Below, one piece after another: positions 16,850-24,861 of a stretch of 64,000 nucleotides of DNA. Numbering within the stretch: position 1 is the first letter of the stretch; every line of letters starts with the position of its first letter. The stretch is from RGIG5612 sp045600845 (GTDB lineage Bacteria > Bacillota > Clostridia > Lachnospirales > Lachnospiraceae): NCBI GenBank assembly GCA_045600845.1, contig JAZRYR010000011.1, forward strand, positions 62,001-126,000. Reading direction: 5' to 3'. The notes beneath the pieces were generated by a model. It ran no database searches. It was not told where the DNA came from and worked only from the letters and a program-made list of their open reading frames with translations. The translations under genes were made by a program, and so were the position numbers.

Positions 16850-17240
16850 GCAAACTGCTTCCGACCCTTGATATACGGTTTACGGGTGTTAGGGTGCCAC
16901 AAATTGCCTCAGATCCCCGATATACGGTTAAACTGATGTCTGACTTTTATAAAAATGCCGATATACGGGTGTACACATTAGAGACACCCGCAAATCGACA
17001 CTTTTGAAGGATTTCAGACATCTTTTTTTGCTTAAAATAACCGCAACTCTTCTGATAACGGTCATTTACGGGTGTTACGGTGCCGCAAACTGCTTCCTAC
17101 CCTTGATATACGGTTAAAGTGATGTCTAACTTTTATAAAAATGCCAATATACGGGTGTGCACCCGTATATCGATGCTTTTGAAGCATTTCAGACATCACT
17201 TTAACCGCATATGGCTATTTTTAAACATTTCAGACATCGT
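16850..17240. repeat. Direct repeat (offset 186) with nested palindromes
   Basis: Bases 16879-16975 recur at 17065-17161 with few changes; shared strings include TTTACGGGTGTTA, GATATACGGTTAAA and ACTTTTATAAAAATGCC. A third partial copy of GCAAACTGCTTCC occurs at 16851. The right-hand copy folds on itself. A 17-bp perfect outer stem, 17111-17127 with 17191-17207, encloses an 11-bp hairpin (17147-17157 with 17160-17170) and a 6-bp hairpin (17173-17178 with 17182-17187). TTTCAGACATC appears three times (near 17012, 17188, 17227). No convincing ORF is present. It resembles a miniature palindromic repeat element, not a CRISPR. Confidence 0.7.
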
Positions 17241-17332
17241 CGTACCTGAATCCTTTTATCAAAAAAATTTTTTAAGTCATATAAGTAGAGTTTAGATGCT
17301 TGCCAGTGCAAATAAACATGGCCCACTTTTTG
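17208..17332. other. AT-rich spacer with no gene
   Basis: Apart from one further TTTCAGACATC copy near 17227 and an A/T run near 17262, I see no ORF, promoter or RNA here. It belongs to the eroded accessory stretch. Confidence 0.4.
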
Positions 17333-17378
17333 CAAAAAAAATCCAGTTACAAGGTAGTTTTGAAACCCTATAACTGGA
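17333..17378 (-). terminator. Minus-strand terminator after the Cys-rich surface protein
   Basis: On the minus strand TCCAGTTA (17378-17371) pairs with TAACTGGA (17349-17342), followed by a run of eight T (A-run 17334-17341 on the plus strand). Confidence 0.75.
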
Positions 17379-17437
17379 ATCATTTACAAAATCTTCAGTT
17401 CTTTTCAAAAAATACTGTAACCCGTCAGGTCATTAAT

Positions 17438-18526
17438 TTATACTGTCTTTTTTCTCAAATACAGAAGCACTCCCGAGATTACCACAACAGCTGCACTCAT
17501 TACGAAAATCCATGTCATCATATGATTCTCATCACCCGTTGCAGGTGTTTCCTCTTGTCCGCAACGGATGCATACACCATTTTTGTATTCATGGCCAAGC
17601 GCTTTTATTATGGTACCTTCTTCAAATTTATGTCCACAATCCTCACATACAAGGTCTCCGGTATATCCGTCTGTCGTGCATGTTGCCTCAAATTTGTCAA
17701 TAAGAACCTCATCTCCATGCATCTCATCATCAAACTGGTACTCGCATTCCCGGCAGTATACTGCATGGGTCTCGTCATCCCCAAAGTCCTCGTATAATAG
17801 ACCCTCGTGTCGAATTCTCACATCATCACATTCTGTACATTTAGCGATATGGTACAATTTCCCATCCTCTTCAAGTATCTGGTCAACGATTGGATGCATG
17901 CCGATAAATTCTTTTTTGATGATGCATTCATCACGCTTCATTTCGCAAAAATCACAGGGGTCGTCTGGGTGCGTGCATAATGAGTAGTGGTCAAGCAGAG
18001 GAGATGTTTGCTGCCCGCAATCACGACATACTAACCAGTGATTTTCACTGGTGCGATGTACGTCTTGAATTAAATGTGTATAGGCAATTTCTCCAACCTC
18101 CGCCCTACATACTGCACATTTGGATTTGTCCTCCTGTGTACAAAGAACAACATGTCTGTAGATATCATTACCCATTTCCTTTCCGCATGCACAAACAGCC
18201 CTATGTCCTCTTCCTGCCGGGACATACTTTTCTTGGAAGTCAAGGTTATGTCTTATCTCAGGTACTTCGCCGTCCTTAAATGGTTCATTGCATACTCCGC
18301 ATTTTGTAGGATCATAACAATATGCATATGGGTGTCTTTTCTCAGAAATTTCTTCTTCCTCAAGGTCATTCTTACCGCATAAGATACATAACTTGTAGTC
18401 ATCGCAGTAAACAATATGATTACATTCTGGTTCCTCCGCATTAGCAGTGCCTGCAAATGTAAATCCGAGGCACATCACCGCAATCGCCAGTATAGTCATT
18501 TTCATTAGTGATTTTTTTATTGACAT
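17438..18526 (-). CDS. Cys-rich knuckle-repeat surface protein with sortase-type anchor
   Basis: 362-aa secreted protein. A signal peptide ends near FAGTANAEE (residue about 30). The ectodomain is built of repeated CxxC knuckles every 30-40 residues (CILCG, CGVCN, CACGK, CAVC, CRDCG, CDFC, CTEC, CRECE, CEDCG, CIRCG). Many conserved His suggest zinc-ribbon-like or disulfide units. The last unit (CTTDGYTGDLVCEDCG, then ALGHEYKNGVCIRCG) is a repeat common in clostridial surface proteins. The C terminus has TPATGDEN, a variant LPxTG-type signal, one transmembrane helix and LRKK. The ribosome site AAGGGG precedes the ATG. No sortase gene is in the window. Function unknown. Confidence 0.8.
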   Translation of the reverse strand: MSIKKSLMKMTILAIAVMCLGFTFAGTANAEEPECNHIVYCDDYKLCILCGKNDLEEEEISEKRHPYAYCYDPTKCGVCNEPFKDGEVPEIRHNLDFQEKYVPAGRGHRAVCACGKEMGNDIYRHVVLCTQEDKSKCAVCRAEVGEIAYTHLIQDVHRTSENHWLVCRDCGQQTSPLLDHYSLCTHPDDPCDFCEMKRDECIIKKEFIGMHPIVDQILEEDGKLYHIAKCTECDDVRIRHEGLLYEDFGDDETHAVYCRECEYQFDDEMHGDEVLIDKFEATCTTDGYTGDLVCEDCGHKFEEGTIIKALGHEYKNGVCIRCGQEETPATGDENHMMTWIFVMSAAVVVISGVLLYLRKKTV

Positions 18527-18552
18527 AAATATCTACCCCTTTTCCTACTTTT

Positions 18553-18960
18553 TCATTTTATTTTATCTTTTTTTCTCAAATACAGAAGCACTCCCAGGAT
18601 TACCACTGTAGCTGCGCCGAACATAATCACATACCGGATGATATTCCCTGCCAAGTTATCTCCTGTTTCTGGGTTATCACTATCAGGACCTCCTTCGCCT
18701 GCACCACCTCCGCATATTATGCAGGTTCCGCCTTCGCCAAATTCATGAGGTAAAACTACTGCCATATTACAATACTCGCAATACCCCTCGTGCTCTTTAT
18801 CAGATATGCTCTGTACTTTAAGGATTGCATGTCCATTACATCCGCCAATCCAGACAAGTTTATCAAACATATAATTTGCTACCTTAAGATCACGATAAGC
18901 GAGTCCCTCATACAGTTCTTCGGAAGCATCAAGAATAAATGCGCCGTAATTCTTTGGCAA
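18553..18960 (-). CDS. Truncated surface protein with NPETG sortase motif
   Basis: The C-terminal end of a cell-wall protein. A domain with two Cys pairs (CEYC, CIICGG) is followed by a Gly-rich linker, the sortase-type motif NPETG, a hydrophobic helix (AATVVILGVLLYL) and RKKDKIK. The start at 18960 is a TTG without a ribosome site, and the frame continues open upstream to 19002 with protein-like sequence (VNSTVAELLPKNYG). It then runs into the ATPase remnant. The front of the gene is therefore missing, and it is probably not made or not secreted because it lacks a signal peptide. The anchor helix resembles that of the 17.4 kb gene, which points to duplicated genes. Confidence 0.6.
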   Translation of the reverse strand: MPKNYGAFILDASEELYEGLAYRDLKVANYMFDKLVWIGGCNGHAILKVQSISDKEHEGYCEYCNMAVVLPHEFGEGGTCIICGGGAGEGGPDSDNPETGDNLAGNIIRYVIMFGAATVVILGVLLYLRKKDKIK

Positions 18961-18968
18961 TAATTCAG

Positions 18969-19586
18969 CTACCGTTGAGTTAACCCGTAAACAATTGCTT
19001 GTTCACGATTGTTATATTGAGGAACAAATTTTGCCGTATCCAGATAATCAAATGGTTGAAGATGAATGATCAGATCTCTTCTGCCATATAAAGGCGCATT
19101 CTCCGAAAGAACATCTTCTCGCATAAAATGAACCAATGATCCTCAAAGTATAAACAGCATTTTGGTTTCTTTCCAATCATGGTCCACATATTTTTGAATA
19201 AGCGAATTCATATATCTGCATTCTTTAGAAAGGTATGGATATTCATCAATGAAAAAAATGAAAAAAACGATTTTCTCCTTTTTGGCAATCGCTGTTATGT
19301 AATCAAAAAGCTTTTCAAAGCTGTCAAAATGTATGTTCCCCACCATTTACGGTGCGGTTTCTATAAGGACGGCCTCTGTCATTCTATCTAACAGTTCTGC
19401 TTCATTCCTTTCGACTGCAATGAAAGAAATGTTCTTACAAGCGTTATCCTTGCAGAATTTGTTGATCAATTCTGTTTTTCCGATTCGTCTGCGTCCATAC
19501 AGAACAACAATCTGGAATTAATCTTTTTCATATCTTTTTTTGAGATCCATTTACTCTCGATTTCTTCCAATGAATACTTTTTCCAT
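18969..19586 (-). pseudogene. Degraded AAA ATPase (archaeal-type/DUF234 family)
   Basis: On the minus strand one uninterrupted frame from ATG 19586 reads as the N-terminal two thirds of an ATPase of the family with a C-terminal DUF234/PD-(D/E)XK domain. It starts MEKVFIGRNRE, continues FQIVVLYGRRRIGKTELI (P-loop), then FFIDEYPYL (Walker B) and PLYGRRDLIIHLQPFDYLD. Four in-frame stops interrupt it (first bases 19553, 19520, 19349, 19145), with no frameshift. It ends at IVYGLT near 18980, exactly where the surface-protein fragment begins, so the 3' part was lost by recombination. Confidence 0.8.
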
Positions 19587-19625
19587 TATTATTTCCTCGA
19601 TGTAACCTTACGAGCCAGAAACAAT

Positions 19626-19649
19626 TTAACCGAAATTTATTTCGGTTAA
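19626..19649. other. Perfect 10-bp inverted repeat before the ATPase remnant
   Basis: TTAACCGAAA (19626-19635), 4-base gap, TTTCGGTTAA (19640-19649). It lies 40 bases upstream of the remnant's start codon and could be its old operator; this is inference from position only. Confidence 0.35.
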
Positions 19650-19756
19650 CTGCATTATATATTTTTACTTTTATTTTTCAAATACATTTTTATCCTCAAC
19701 TTTGAAGTTTTTATATTGTCTAAATCGTGCCGCGTCCCTGACTTTTCCGCAAGCAA

Positions 19757-19782
19757 AAAATGCCGATATTCTCGGCATTTTA
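19757..19782 (+). terminator. Terminator-like hairpin upstream of the 19.8 kb gene
   Basis: AAAATGCCGA (19757-19766) pairs with TCGGCATTTT (19772-19781) over a 5-base loop. A/T runs on both sides allow function in either direction. No intact gene lies just before it on the plus strand. Confidence 0.5.
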
Positions 19783-19839
19783 ACGCTTTAATGTATTTGA
19801 AATAATATGTTATACTTATCGGGAAAAGGTGGAAATAAT

Positions 19840-20409
19840 ATGATTGATCAAAATTTACTGGAAGAATTAAAACAATATATTGCAGAAAACCTGGAAGAGG
19901 AAATCTTTCTTCCAGATGAAGAGAAGCCTTCTCAAGTTTTTCTTAGTGCCCGGCCTAGACTTTCCTTAGGTGCTTATGCAAAGCAGTCTGCACCGAGAAA
20001 TGAAATGACGGATGAAACCTGCTTTAAAACGGAAACTTATTGCAACATGGATATTTCTATGGACCTGGACGAGAGCTTTTCTGAAATGCTCCTTCGAAAG
20101 ATTGATGAAAGCGGGATGAAAGATTCGGTAGTGTATAAGCGTGCAAATGTAAGTAAGCAGGTTTTTTCCAACATCCGCAGCAGTAATAATTATGTTCCTT
20201 CCAAAACCACGGCACTGGCTTTTGCGATTGCTCTGGAAATGAATTTAGAGGAGACAAAACAGCTCCTGGAACGGGCCGGATACGCCCTTTCCCATAGCTA
20301 TAAGTTCGATGTAATCGTAGAATATTTCATCAAAAACCAGAAATATGATATTGATGAAATCAATGAGGCGCTTTATGAATATGACCAGAAATTGCTGGGC
20401 ACAAAATAA
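19840..20409 (+). CDS. Putative helix-turn-helix protein of unknown role
   Basis: 189-aa soluble protein. The N-terminal 70 residues are acidic with a low-complexity stretch. The C-terminal half (from about residue 80) reads like a small helical DNA-binding domain: FSEMLLRKIDESGMKDSVVYKRANVSKQVFSNIRS gives a helix-turn-helix pattern, followed by KTTALAFAIALEMNLEETKQLLERAGYAL. This resembles the XRE-like domain tails seen in clostridial regulators. The longer frame from 19807 is rejected because AAAAGGTGG (19825-19831) serves ATG 19840. It stands alone between a terminator-like hairpin and the URO-D operon. Whether it controls that operon is unknown. Confidence 0.65.
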   Translation: MIDQNLLEELKQYIAENLEEEIFLPDEEKPSQVFLSARPRLSLGAYAKQSAPRNEMTDETCFKTETYCNMDISMDLDESFSEMLLRKIDESGMKDSVVYKRANVSKQVFSNIRSSNNYVPSKTTALAFAIALEMNLEETKQLLERAGYALSHSYKFDVIVEYFIKNQKYDIDEINEALYEYDQKLLGTK

Positions 20410-20547
20410 TGTCGATTTTTAACATTTTAGCGACGAAGTTTCTATACTTTTTTGTTGAAAATGTTATATAATAAATTATTAAATTCACAAAATTATGGGG
20501 CTTAAAACAGGTAAAACTATAATCATATAATAAAGGAGAAGGATACT
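20410..20547 (+). promoter_or_regulatory. AT-rich upstream region of the URO-D operon
   Basis: TATAAT at 20467-20472 is a plausible -10 box but no good -35 lies 17 bases upstream. AAAGGAGAAGG immediately precedes ATG 20548. No riboswitch motif was recognised. Confidence 0.35.
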
Positions 20548-21582
20548 ATGAAATTAACACCAAAAGAGAATTATTTGATGCTCGGTCGTGGCGAAATGCC
20601 GGAGTACGTTCCTTTCTATACTATGATGGGAACAGAGTTTAATGGAGAAGCTTGTGTTAAGACTTTATCTCCAAGAATATTTGATGAAAATCATTTCCAG
20701 CCTGGCGGATATGATATGTGGGGCGTTCGCTATGCTGCAGATGAAAACACCGGCGCAACTCTTCCTGAACCGAATAACTTCTTACTGGAAGATATTAATG
20801 ATTGGGAAAAAGTTATTAAATTCCCGAACAGACATGAAGAATATGATCTGGAAATGATGTACAGACAGGATCTGGAAAGAACCGGCATCGACAGAAATAA
20901 ATCCGCAACAATTGCTCATGCTGGATTTATGCCTTTCCAGCAGTTAGTTGCATTAATGGGATTTACCGAGGGACTTTGCTCTTTAGCAACTGATCCGGAT
21001 GTTGTAAAAGATATGTTAAATGCAATGGTAGACTGGATTGAGCCTGTTATGTATCGTGTTATCGATGCTTACAAGCCGGATATCTGGTACATGTTAGACG
21101 ATACCGCCGCAAAACACACTCCATTCTTCTCATTAGACACCTACCGTGATATTTTCGTTCCAATCTACAAGAGACTTGCAAAACCTGCTGTGGAAAGAGG
21201 TATTCCAATTCAGTTCCATAACTGTGGAAAATGCGAAATTTTCGTGGAAGATATGATTGATTTCGGTGTTAAATATTGGGATCCTGCACAGGAAATGAAC
21301 GACCTGTTAGGAATCAAAGAAAAATATAAAGGCAAAATCTGCTTAGTAGGATGCTGGGATTGGGATTCCAAGATGCCGAAGGGATGGCCGGATGGATATG
21401 ATGAAGAAGAACTTCGCCAGGGCGTAAGAGATTCTATCGACAAATACGGCAAAGACGGCGGATACTCCTTCTCCGGTGGTATTCCTGGAAAAGATGAAGC
21501 TTCTAAGAAAGCGAACAAGATTGTTCGAGAAGAAGCTCATTACTATGGACATAGATTCTATGGCGATACAGATTTTGAATAA
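20548..21582 (+). CDS. Uroporphyrinogen decarboxylase-fold methyltransferase-like protein (first copy)
   Basis: 344-aa protein of the URO-D superfamily. In anaerobes this fold includes zinc-dependent methyltransferases that act with corrinoid proteins (MtaA, MtbA and O-demethylase components). Signatures are PFYTMMGTE near the N terminus, WYMLDDTAAKHTPFF, and HNCGKCE with His and two Cys as possible zinc ligands. WDPAQEMNDLLGIKEKYKGK and VREEAHYYG follow. Heme biosynthesis genes are absent around it, so haem synthesis is unlikely. It is the first gene of an operon with an aldo/keto reductase (16-base gap) and a second URO-D paralogue. The substrate is unknown. Confidence 0.78.
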   Translation: MKLTPKENYLMLGRGEMPEYVPFYTMMGTEFNGEACVKTLSPRIFDENHFQPGGYDMWGVRYAADENTGATLPEPNNFLLEDINDWEKVIKFPNRHEEYDLEMMYRQDLERTGIDRNKSATIAHAGFMPFQQLVALMGFTEGLCSLATDPDVVKDMLNAMVDWIEPVMYRVIDAYKPDIWYMLDDTAAKHTPFFSLDTYRDIFVPIYKRLAKPAVERGIPIQFHNCGKCEIFVEDMIDFGVKYWDPAQEMNDLLGIKEKYKGKICLVGCWDWDSKMPKGWPDGYDEEELRQGVRDSIDKYGKDGGYSFSGGIPGKDEASKKANKIVREEAHYYGHRFYGDTDFE

Positions 21583-21598
21583 AATTGAGGAAGAATAA

Positions 21599-22735
21599 AT
21601 GAAATATACAGATTATAAGGGAGAGAAAATTTCCCGTTTAGGCTTTGGTCTTATGAGACTTCCGGTTATCGATGATGACCAGTCGAAAATTGATTACGAT
21701 AAAGTAGAAGAAATGGTTCTTTACGCAGTGGAGAATGGCGTAAACTATTTTGATACCGCTTATGTATATCATAATGGTTTCTCAGAGCAGGTTCTGGGTC
21801 AGATTATGGAAAATAACAAACTGAGAGATAAAATGAATGTTGCTACGAAAATGTTCACTTTCGGAATTGATTCTCCAGACTTTGATCCACGAAAAATGTT
21901 AGATGAGCAGTTAGAAAGATTGAAAACAGATCATATCGATTTCTATCTGCTGCATGGCCTGAGCTCCAGATCTTGGGGAACCCTTCGTGACAAACTGAAC
22001 ATCTGTGATTATCTGCAGGATATGAAGAGCCAGGGAGTTTTACGTTACATTGGTTTTTCTTTCCATGATGATTATGAAATGTTCAAGACTATTTTAGACG
22101 ACTTTGACGCATGGGATTTCGGACAGATTCAGTACAACTATATGGATCATGAAATTCAGGCTGGTGACAAAGGTCTTGCATATGCAGTAGAAAAGAACGT
22201 TCCACTGGCAATTATGGAACCTTTAAAGGGCGGCATGCTGACCTTCCCAGACTATCCGGAAATTGACGCAGCGAAAGAAAAATATGGCTTGGGCGACATG
22301 AAGAACGTAGAGCTGGCTTTCGATTATGTTTATGACAAACCAGGTATCCTTACTGTATTAAGTGGTATGGGAACTATGGAAATGGTTAAGGACAATATCG
22401 AAATCGCGGACAGAAGCAGCGAAGGCATGTTTACCGAAGATATGGAAAAATGCGTGGAAGAAATCCGCCAGATTCTGGAAAAAACAGAAAACATTCCTTG
22501 TACTTCCTGCCGTTACTGCGTAGCTGGATGTCCACAGAATATTGCCATTCCTTCTGCTTTCAGCCTGTATAACGCTGGAAAGAAATATCGCAACCCTGCT
22601 TCCCAGAAGAGAAACTATGACAGATCCTGCGCAAATATCGGTGATTGCATCGAGTGCGGTGCTTGTATGGATATTTGCCCACAGCATCTGGAAATACCAG
22701 CTCTTTTGAAGGAAGTACAGAGCTATCTTGGATAA
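21599..22735 (+). CDS. Aldo/keto reductase with two C-terminal [4Fe-4S] clusters
   Basis: 378-aa oxidoreductase. Residues 1-300 are an aldo/keto reductase barrel: GFGLMRLP, YFDTAYVYHNG (catalytic Asp/Tyr), TDHIDFYLLHGL and EPLKGGML. The C-terminal part adds two ferredoxin cluster motifs, CTSCRYCVAGCP and CIECGACMDICP. The family (YdhV/YccK-like ferredoxin aldo/keto reductases) probably moves electrons between ferredoxin and an organic substrate. Sandwiched between two URO-D genes (16 and 35 bases apart), it likely acts in the same pathway on the same compound or its methylated form. Confidence 0.88.
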   Translation: MKYTDYKGEKISRLGFGLMRLPVIDDDQSKIDYDKVEEMVLYAVENGVNYFDTAYVYHNGFSEQVLGQIMENNKLRDKMNVATKMFTFGIDSPDFDPRKMLDEQLERLKTDHIDFYLLHGLSSRSWGTLRDKLNICDYLQDMKSQGVLRYIGFSFHDDYEMFKTILDDFDAWDFGQIQYNYMDHEIQAGDKGLAYAVEKNVPLAIMEPLKGGMLTFPDYPEIDAAKEKYGLGDMKNVELAFDYVYDKPGILTVLSGMGTMEMVKDNIEIADRSSEGMFTEDMEKCVEEIRQILEKTENIPCTSCRYCVAGCPQNIAIPSAFSLYNAGKKYRNPASQKRNYDRSCANIGDCIECGACMDICPQHLEIPALLKEVQSYLG

Positions 22736-22770
22736 ATAATTAACATAAACATAGAGGAGGATTTTATTTT

Positions 22771-23832
22771 ATGAACGGTTTACAGAAAAAACCTGCATAC
22801 AGTAAAAGAGAATTACTGACTGTGGATACCAAACCTGGCTTTTTTGGCTCTGGAGATATCCCGCTTATGGACACTCCTGTTTCTTACAGAGAAAACATGA
22901 ATGCTCATTACTTCGACAAAGACCCTTGGTTCACAGCTTCTATTCGTGATACTACAAGCCTTCAGCTGAAAGATTACAACGAGAATCTTTCCAGACCTCA
23001 TGGCCATGACGCAGTTGACTTCTTCGGCGTACCATGGAAATGGGTTGAGAGTGCTGGCGGATCTATCACTCCTGGAGGAAATCCTACATTCACCGATGCC
23101 AACGAGTGGAGAGACAAAATCTCTATTCCGGATGTTGACAAATGGGATTGGGAAGCAGCTGCAAAAGATTATAAGATGGACCCTAGATTCTCAAGAATCT
23201 TTACTTTCTTAAACGGCTTCTGGTTTGAGAGACTGATTTCTCTCATGGATTTCGAAAATGCTGCTATGGCTCTGATTGACCCAGATCAGCAGGATGCTGT
23301 TAAAGACCTGTTTGGCGAAATGACAAACATGGGTATCAAGTTAGTTGATAAGATTTGTGAATACTTCCCTGGAATCGATGGCTTTACCGTACATGATGAC
23401 TGGGGTGCACAGAAGGCTCCGTTCTTCGCAGAGAGCACAGCTTATGAAATGTTCTTCCCATTCATGAAAGATTTCGTAGATCATATTCATAGCAAAGGCA
23501 GATATATTACCATCCATTCTTGCGGCAAGATTGAAGACAGAGTGCATATCTTTGTAGAAGCTGGTATTGATGGTTGGGAAATGATGAACATTAACGATGT
23601 TCGTAAGCTTTACACCGAGTTTGGCGATAAGCTTTGCTTCCAGGCATGGCCACATCCATTTGATGTAAACGATGATGCTGCAGCAGTAGAAGCAGCTAGA
23701 GAATTCTTTGATTTCTTCTGCAAACCTGGAAAACCATCCTTACTGGGCATGGGCTTCAGAGAAGCATTAGACTGCAGAGTATTCCGTGAGGAGTTATACG
23801 AATACTCAAGAAAGAAATATCTGGGTCTGTAA
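22771..23832 (+). CDS. Uroporphyrinogen decarboxylase-fold methyltransferase-like protein (second copy)
   Basis: 353-aa URO-D-fold protein, divergent from the gene at 20.5 kb. It has FTVHDDWGAQKAPFFAEST and HSCGKIEDRVHIFVEAG, with His and Cys positioned like the zinc site of corrinoid-linked methyltransferases, and LGMGFREALDCRVFREELYEYSRKK at the end. AGAGGAGGATT precedes the ATG. It closes the three-gene operon. Two URO-D proteins would allow one methyl transfer from donor to corrinoid and one from corrinoid to acceptor, but no corrinoid-binding protein is encoded in the window, so this is speculative. Confidence 0.75.
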   Translation: MNGLQKKPAYSKRELLTVDTKPGFFGSGDIPLMDTPVSYRENMNAHYFDKDPWFTASIRDTTSLQLKDYNENLSRPHGHDAVDFFGVPWKWVESAGGSITPGGNPTFTDANEWRDKISIPDVDKWDWEAAAKDYKMDPRFSRIFTFLNGFWFERLISLMDFENAAMALIDPDQQDAVKDLFGEMTNMGIKLVDKICEYFPGIDGFTVHDDWGAQKAPFFAESTAYEMFFPFMKDFVDHIHSKGRYITIHSCGKIEDRVHIFVEAGIDGWEMMNINDVRKLYTEFGDKLCFQAWPHPFDVNDDAAAVEAAREFFDFFCKPGKPSLLGMGFREALDCRVFREELYEYSRKKYLGL

Positions 23833-23866
23833 TTGATTAAAATTTCAGTCAGATTATTAACGAAGG

Positions 23867-23896
23867 AAAAGGACCGGAAACCTATCCGGTCCTTTT
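23867..23896 (+). terminator. Terminator after URO-D operon
   Basis: Perfect 12-bp stem AAAAGGACCGGA (23867-23878) with TCCGGTCCTTTT (23885-23896). Confidence 0.9.
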
Positions 23897-23944
23897 AAGT
23901 AACAGCACATGTATTTCTGTACTTGTTCGTGACTTACGGATTTT

Positions 23945-24823
23945 ATGATTTCTTTTAATGACTATTGCCGGAGTACGTTCGGCGAAAAACTTTATAAAAT
24001 CAGTCTGGATGCCGGATTTACCTGCCCCAACAGAGATGGGACGAAAGGTAATCGAGGCTGTATATTCTGTTCCGAAGGAGGCAGCGGTGATTTCGCTCAG
24101 ACGCCTTGTTTTTCTATTCATGAACAGATAGAAGAGGCAAAAAAACAAGTTGCAAAGAAATATAAAGGGAATCGTTACATTGCATATTTTCAGGCTTTTA
24201 CCAATACTTATGGCAGTCCGGAAAGATTACGCGATATATTTTTTTCAGTGGCAGAAAGGGAAGATATTGCCGCAATTGATATTGCGACCCGACCGGATTG
24301 CCTGGGAAATGAAATCCTGGAAATTCTGAAAGAACTGAAGGAAATCAAGCCGGTAATCGTAGAACTGGGACTTCAGACCATCCATGAGAAAACGATTTCG
24401 TATATCCGCCGTGCTTACGATAATCAGGAGTATGAGAGTGCCGTCCGAAAACTGAATGAACTTGGAATTCATACCGTAACCCATGTGATTCTGGGACTTC
24501 CCGGAGAAACGAAAGAAGAAATGGTTGATACGGTAAAATATGTAGTCGAGCAGGGAAGTAAAGGAATAAAACTGCAGCTGCTTCATGTATTAAAAGGAAC
24601 CGATCTGGCAGCAGACTATGAAGCCGGCAAGTTTGAAGTTCTGACTCTGGATGAATACATTGACATCCTGAAAGCCTGTGTACGGGAAATCCCCGAGAAC
24701 ATGGTAGTGCACCGGCTGACTGGAGATGGACCGAAAAAAATACTTCTTGCACCTTCGTGGAGCGGTGATAAAAAGAGCGTTTTAAACCGGATCAATAAGG
24801 AAATCTGGAAAAGCGCCACATAA
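23945..24823 (+). CDS. TIGR01212/YhcC-type radical SAM protein
   Basis: 292-aa radical SAM enzyme of the YhcC/YtqA group, whose reaction is unsettled. It begins with ISFNDYCRSTFGEKLYKIS. Cluster ligands are in FTCPNRDGTKGNRGCIFCSEGG, the unusual longer spacing typical of this family. YFQAFTNTYGS, ATRPDC, VELGLQTIHEKT and HVILGLPGETKEEM complete the pattern, with LLHVLKGTDL near the end. No strong ribosome site is seen before ATG 23945. It is followed 38 bases later by mobA; whether they share a transcript is unclear. Confidence 0.88.
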   Translation: MISFNDYCRSTFGEKLYKISLDAGFTCPNRDGTKGNRGCIFCSEGGSGDFAQTPCFSIHEQIEEAKKQVAKKYKGNRYIAYFQAFTNTYGSPERLRDIFFSVAEREDIAAIDIATRPDCLGNEILEILKELKEIKPVIVELGLQTIHEKTISYIRRAYDNQEYESAVRKLNELGIHTVTHVILGLPGETKEEMVDTVKYVVEQGSKGIKLQLLHVLKGTDLAADYEAGKFEVLTLDEYIDILKACVREIPENMVVHRLTGDGPKKILLAPSWSGDKKSVLNRINKEIWKSAT

Positions 24824-24861
24824 TATATTATGATTTATGAGCATAACGAGGAGGTTTTAAA

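Noticed and set aside
16786..17007. Plus-strand ORF of 73 codons over the repeat region
   Set aside because: It starts inside the minus-strand anchor fragment and translates the repeat DNA; composition is not protein-like, there is no ribosome site, and the same sequence recurs as a non-coding repeat.
16850..17240. Possible CRISPR array
   Set aside because: Repeat units are few, differ in length (offset 186 bases), are internally palindromic and have no constant spacers; no cas gene is in the window.
17568..18382. Plus-strand ORFs opposite the Cys-rich surface gene (139, 99 and 102 codons)
   Set aside because: They are antisense shadows; the minus frame has a signal peptide, repeats and an anchor.
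20548..23832. Haem biosynthesis operon
   Set aside because: URO-D similarity suggested hemE, but there are two divergent copies, the HNCGK/HSCGK site is of the methyltransferase type, and no other hem genes are near.
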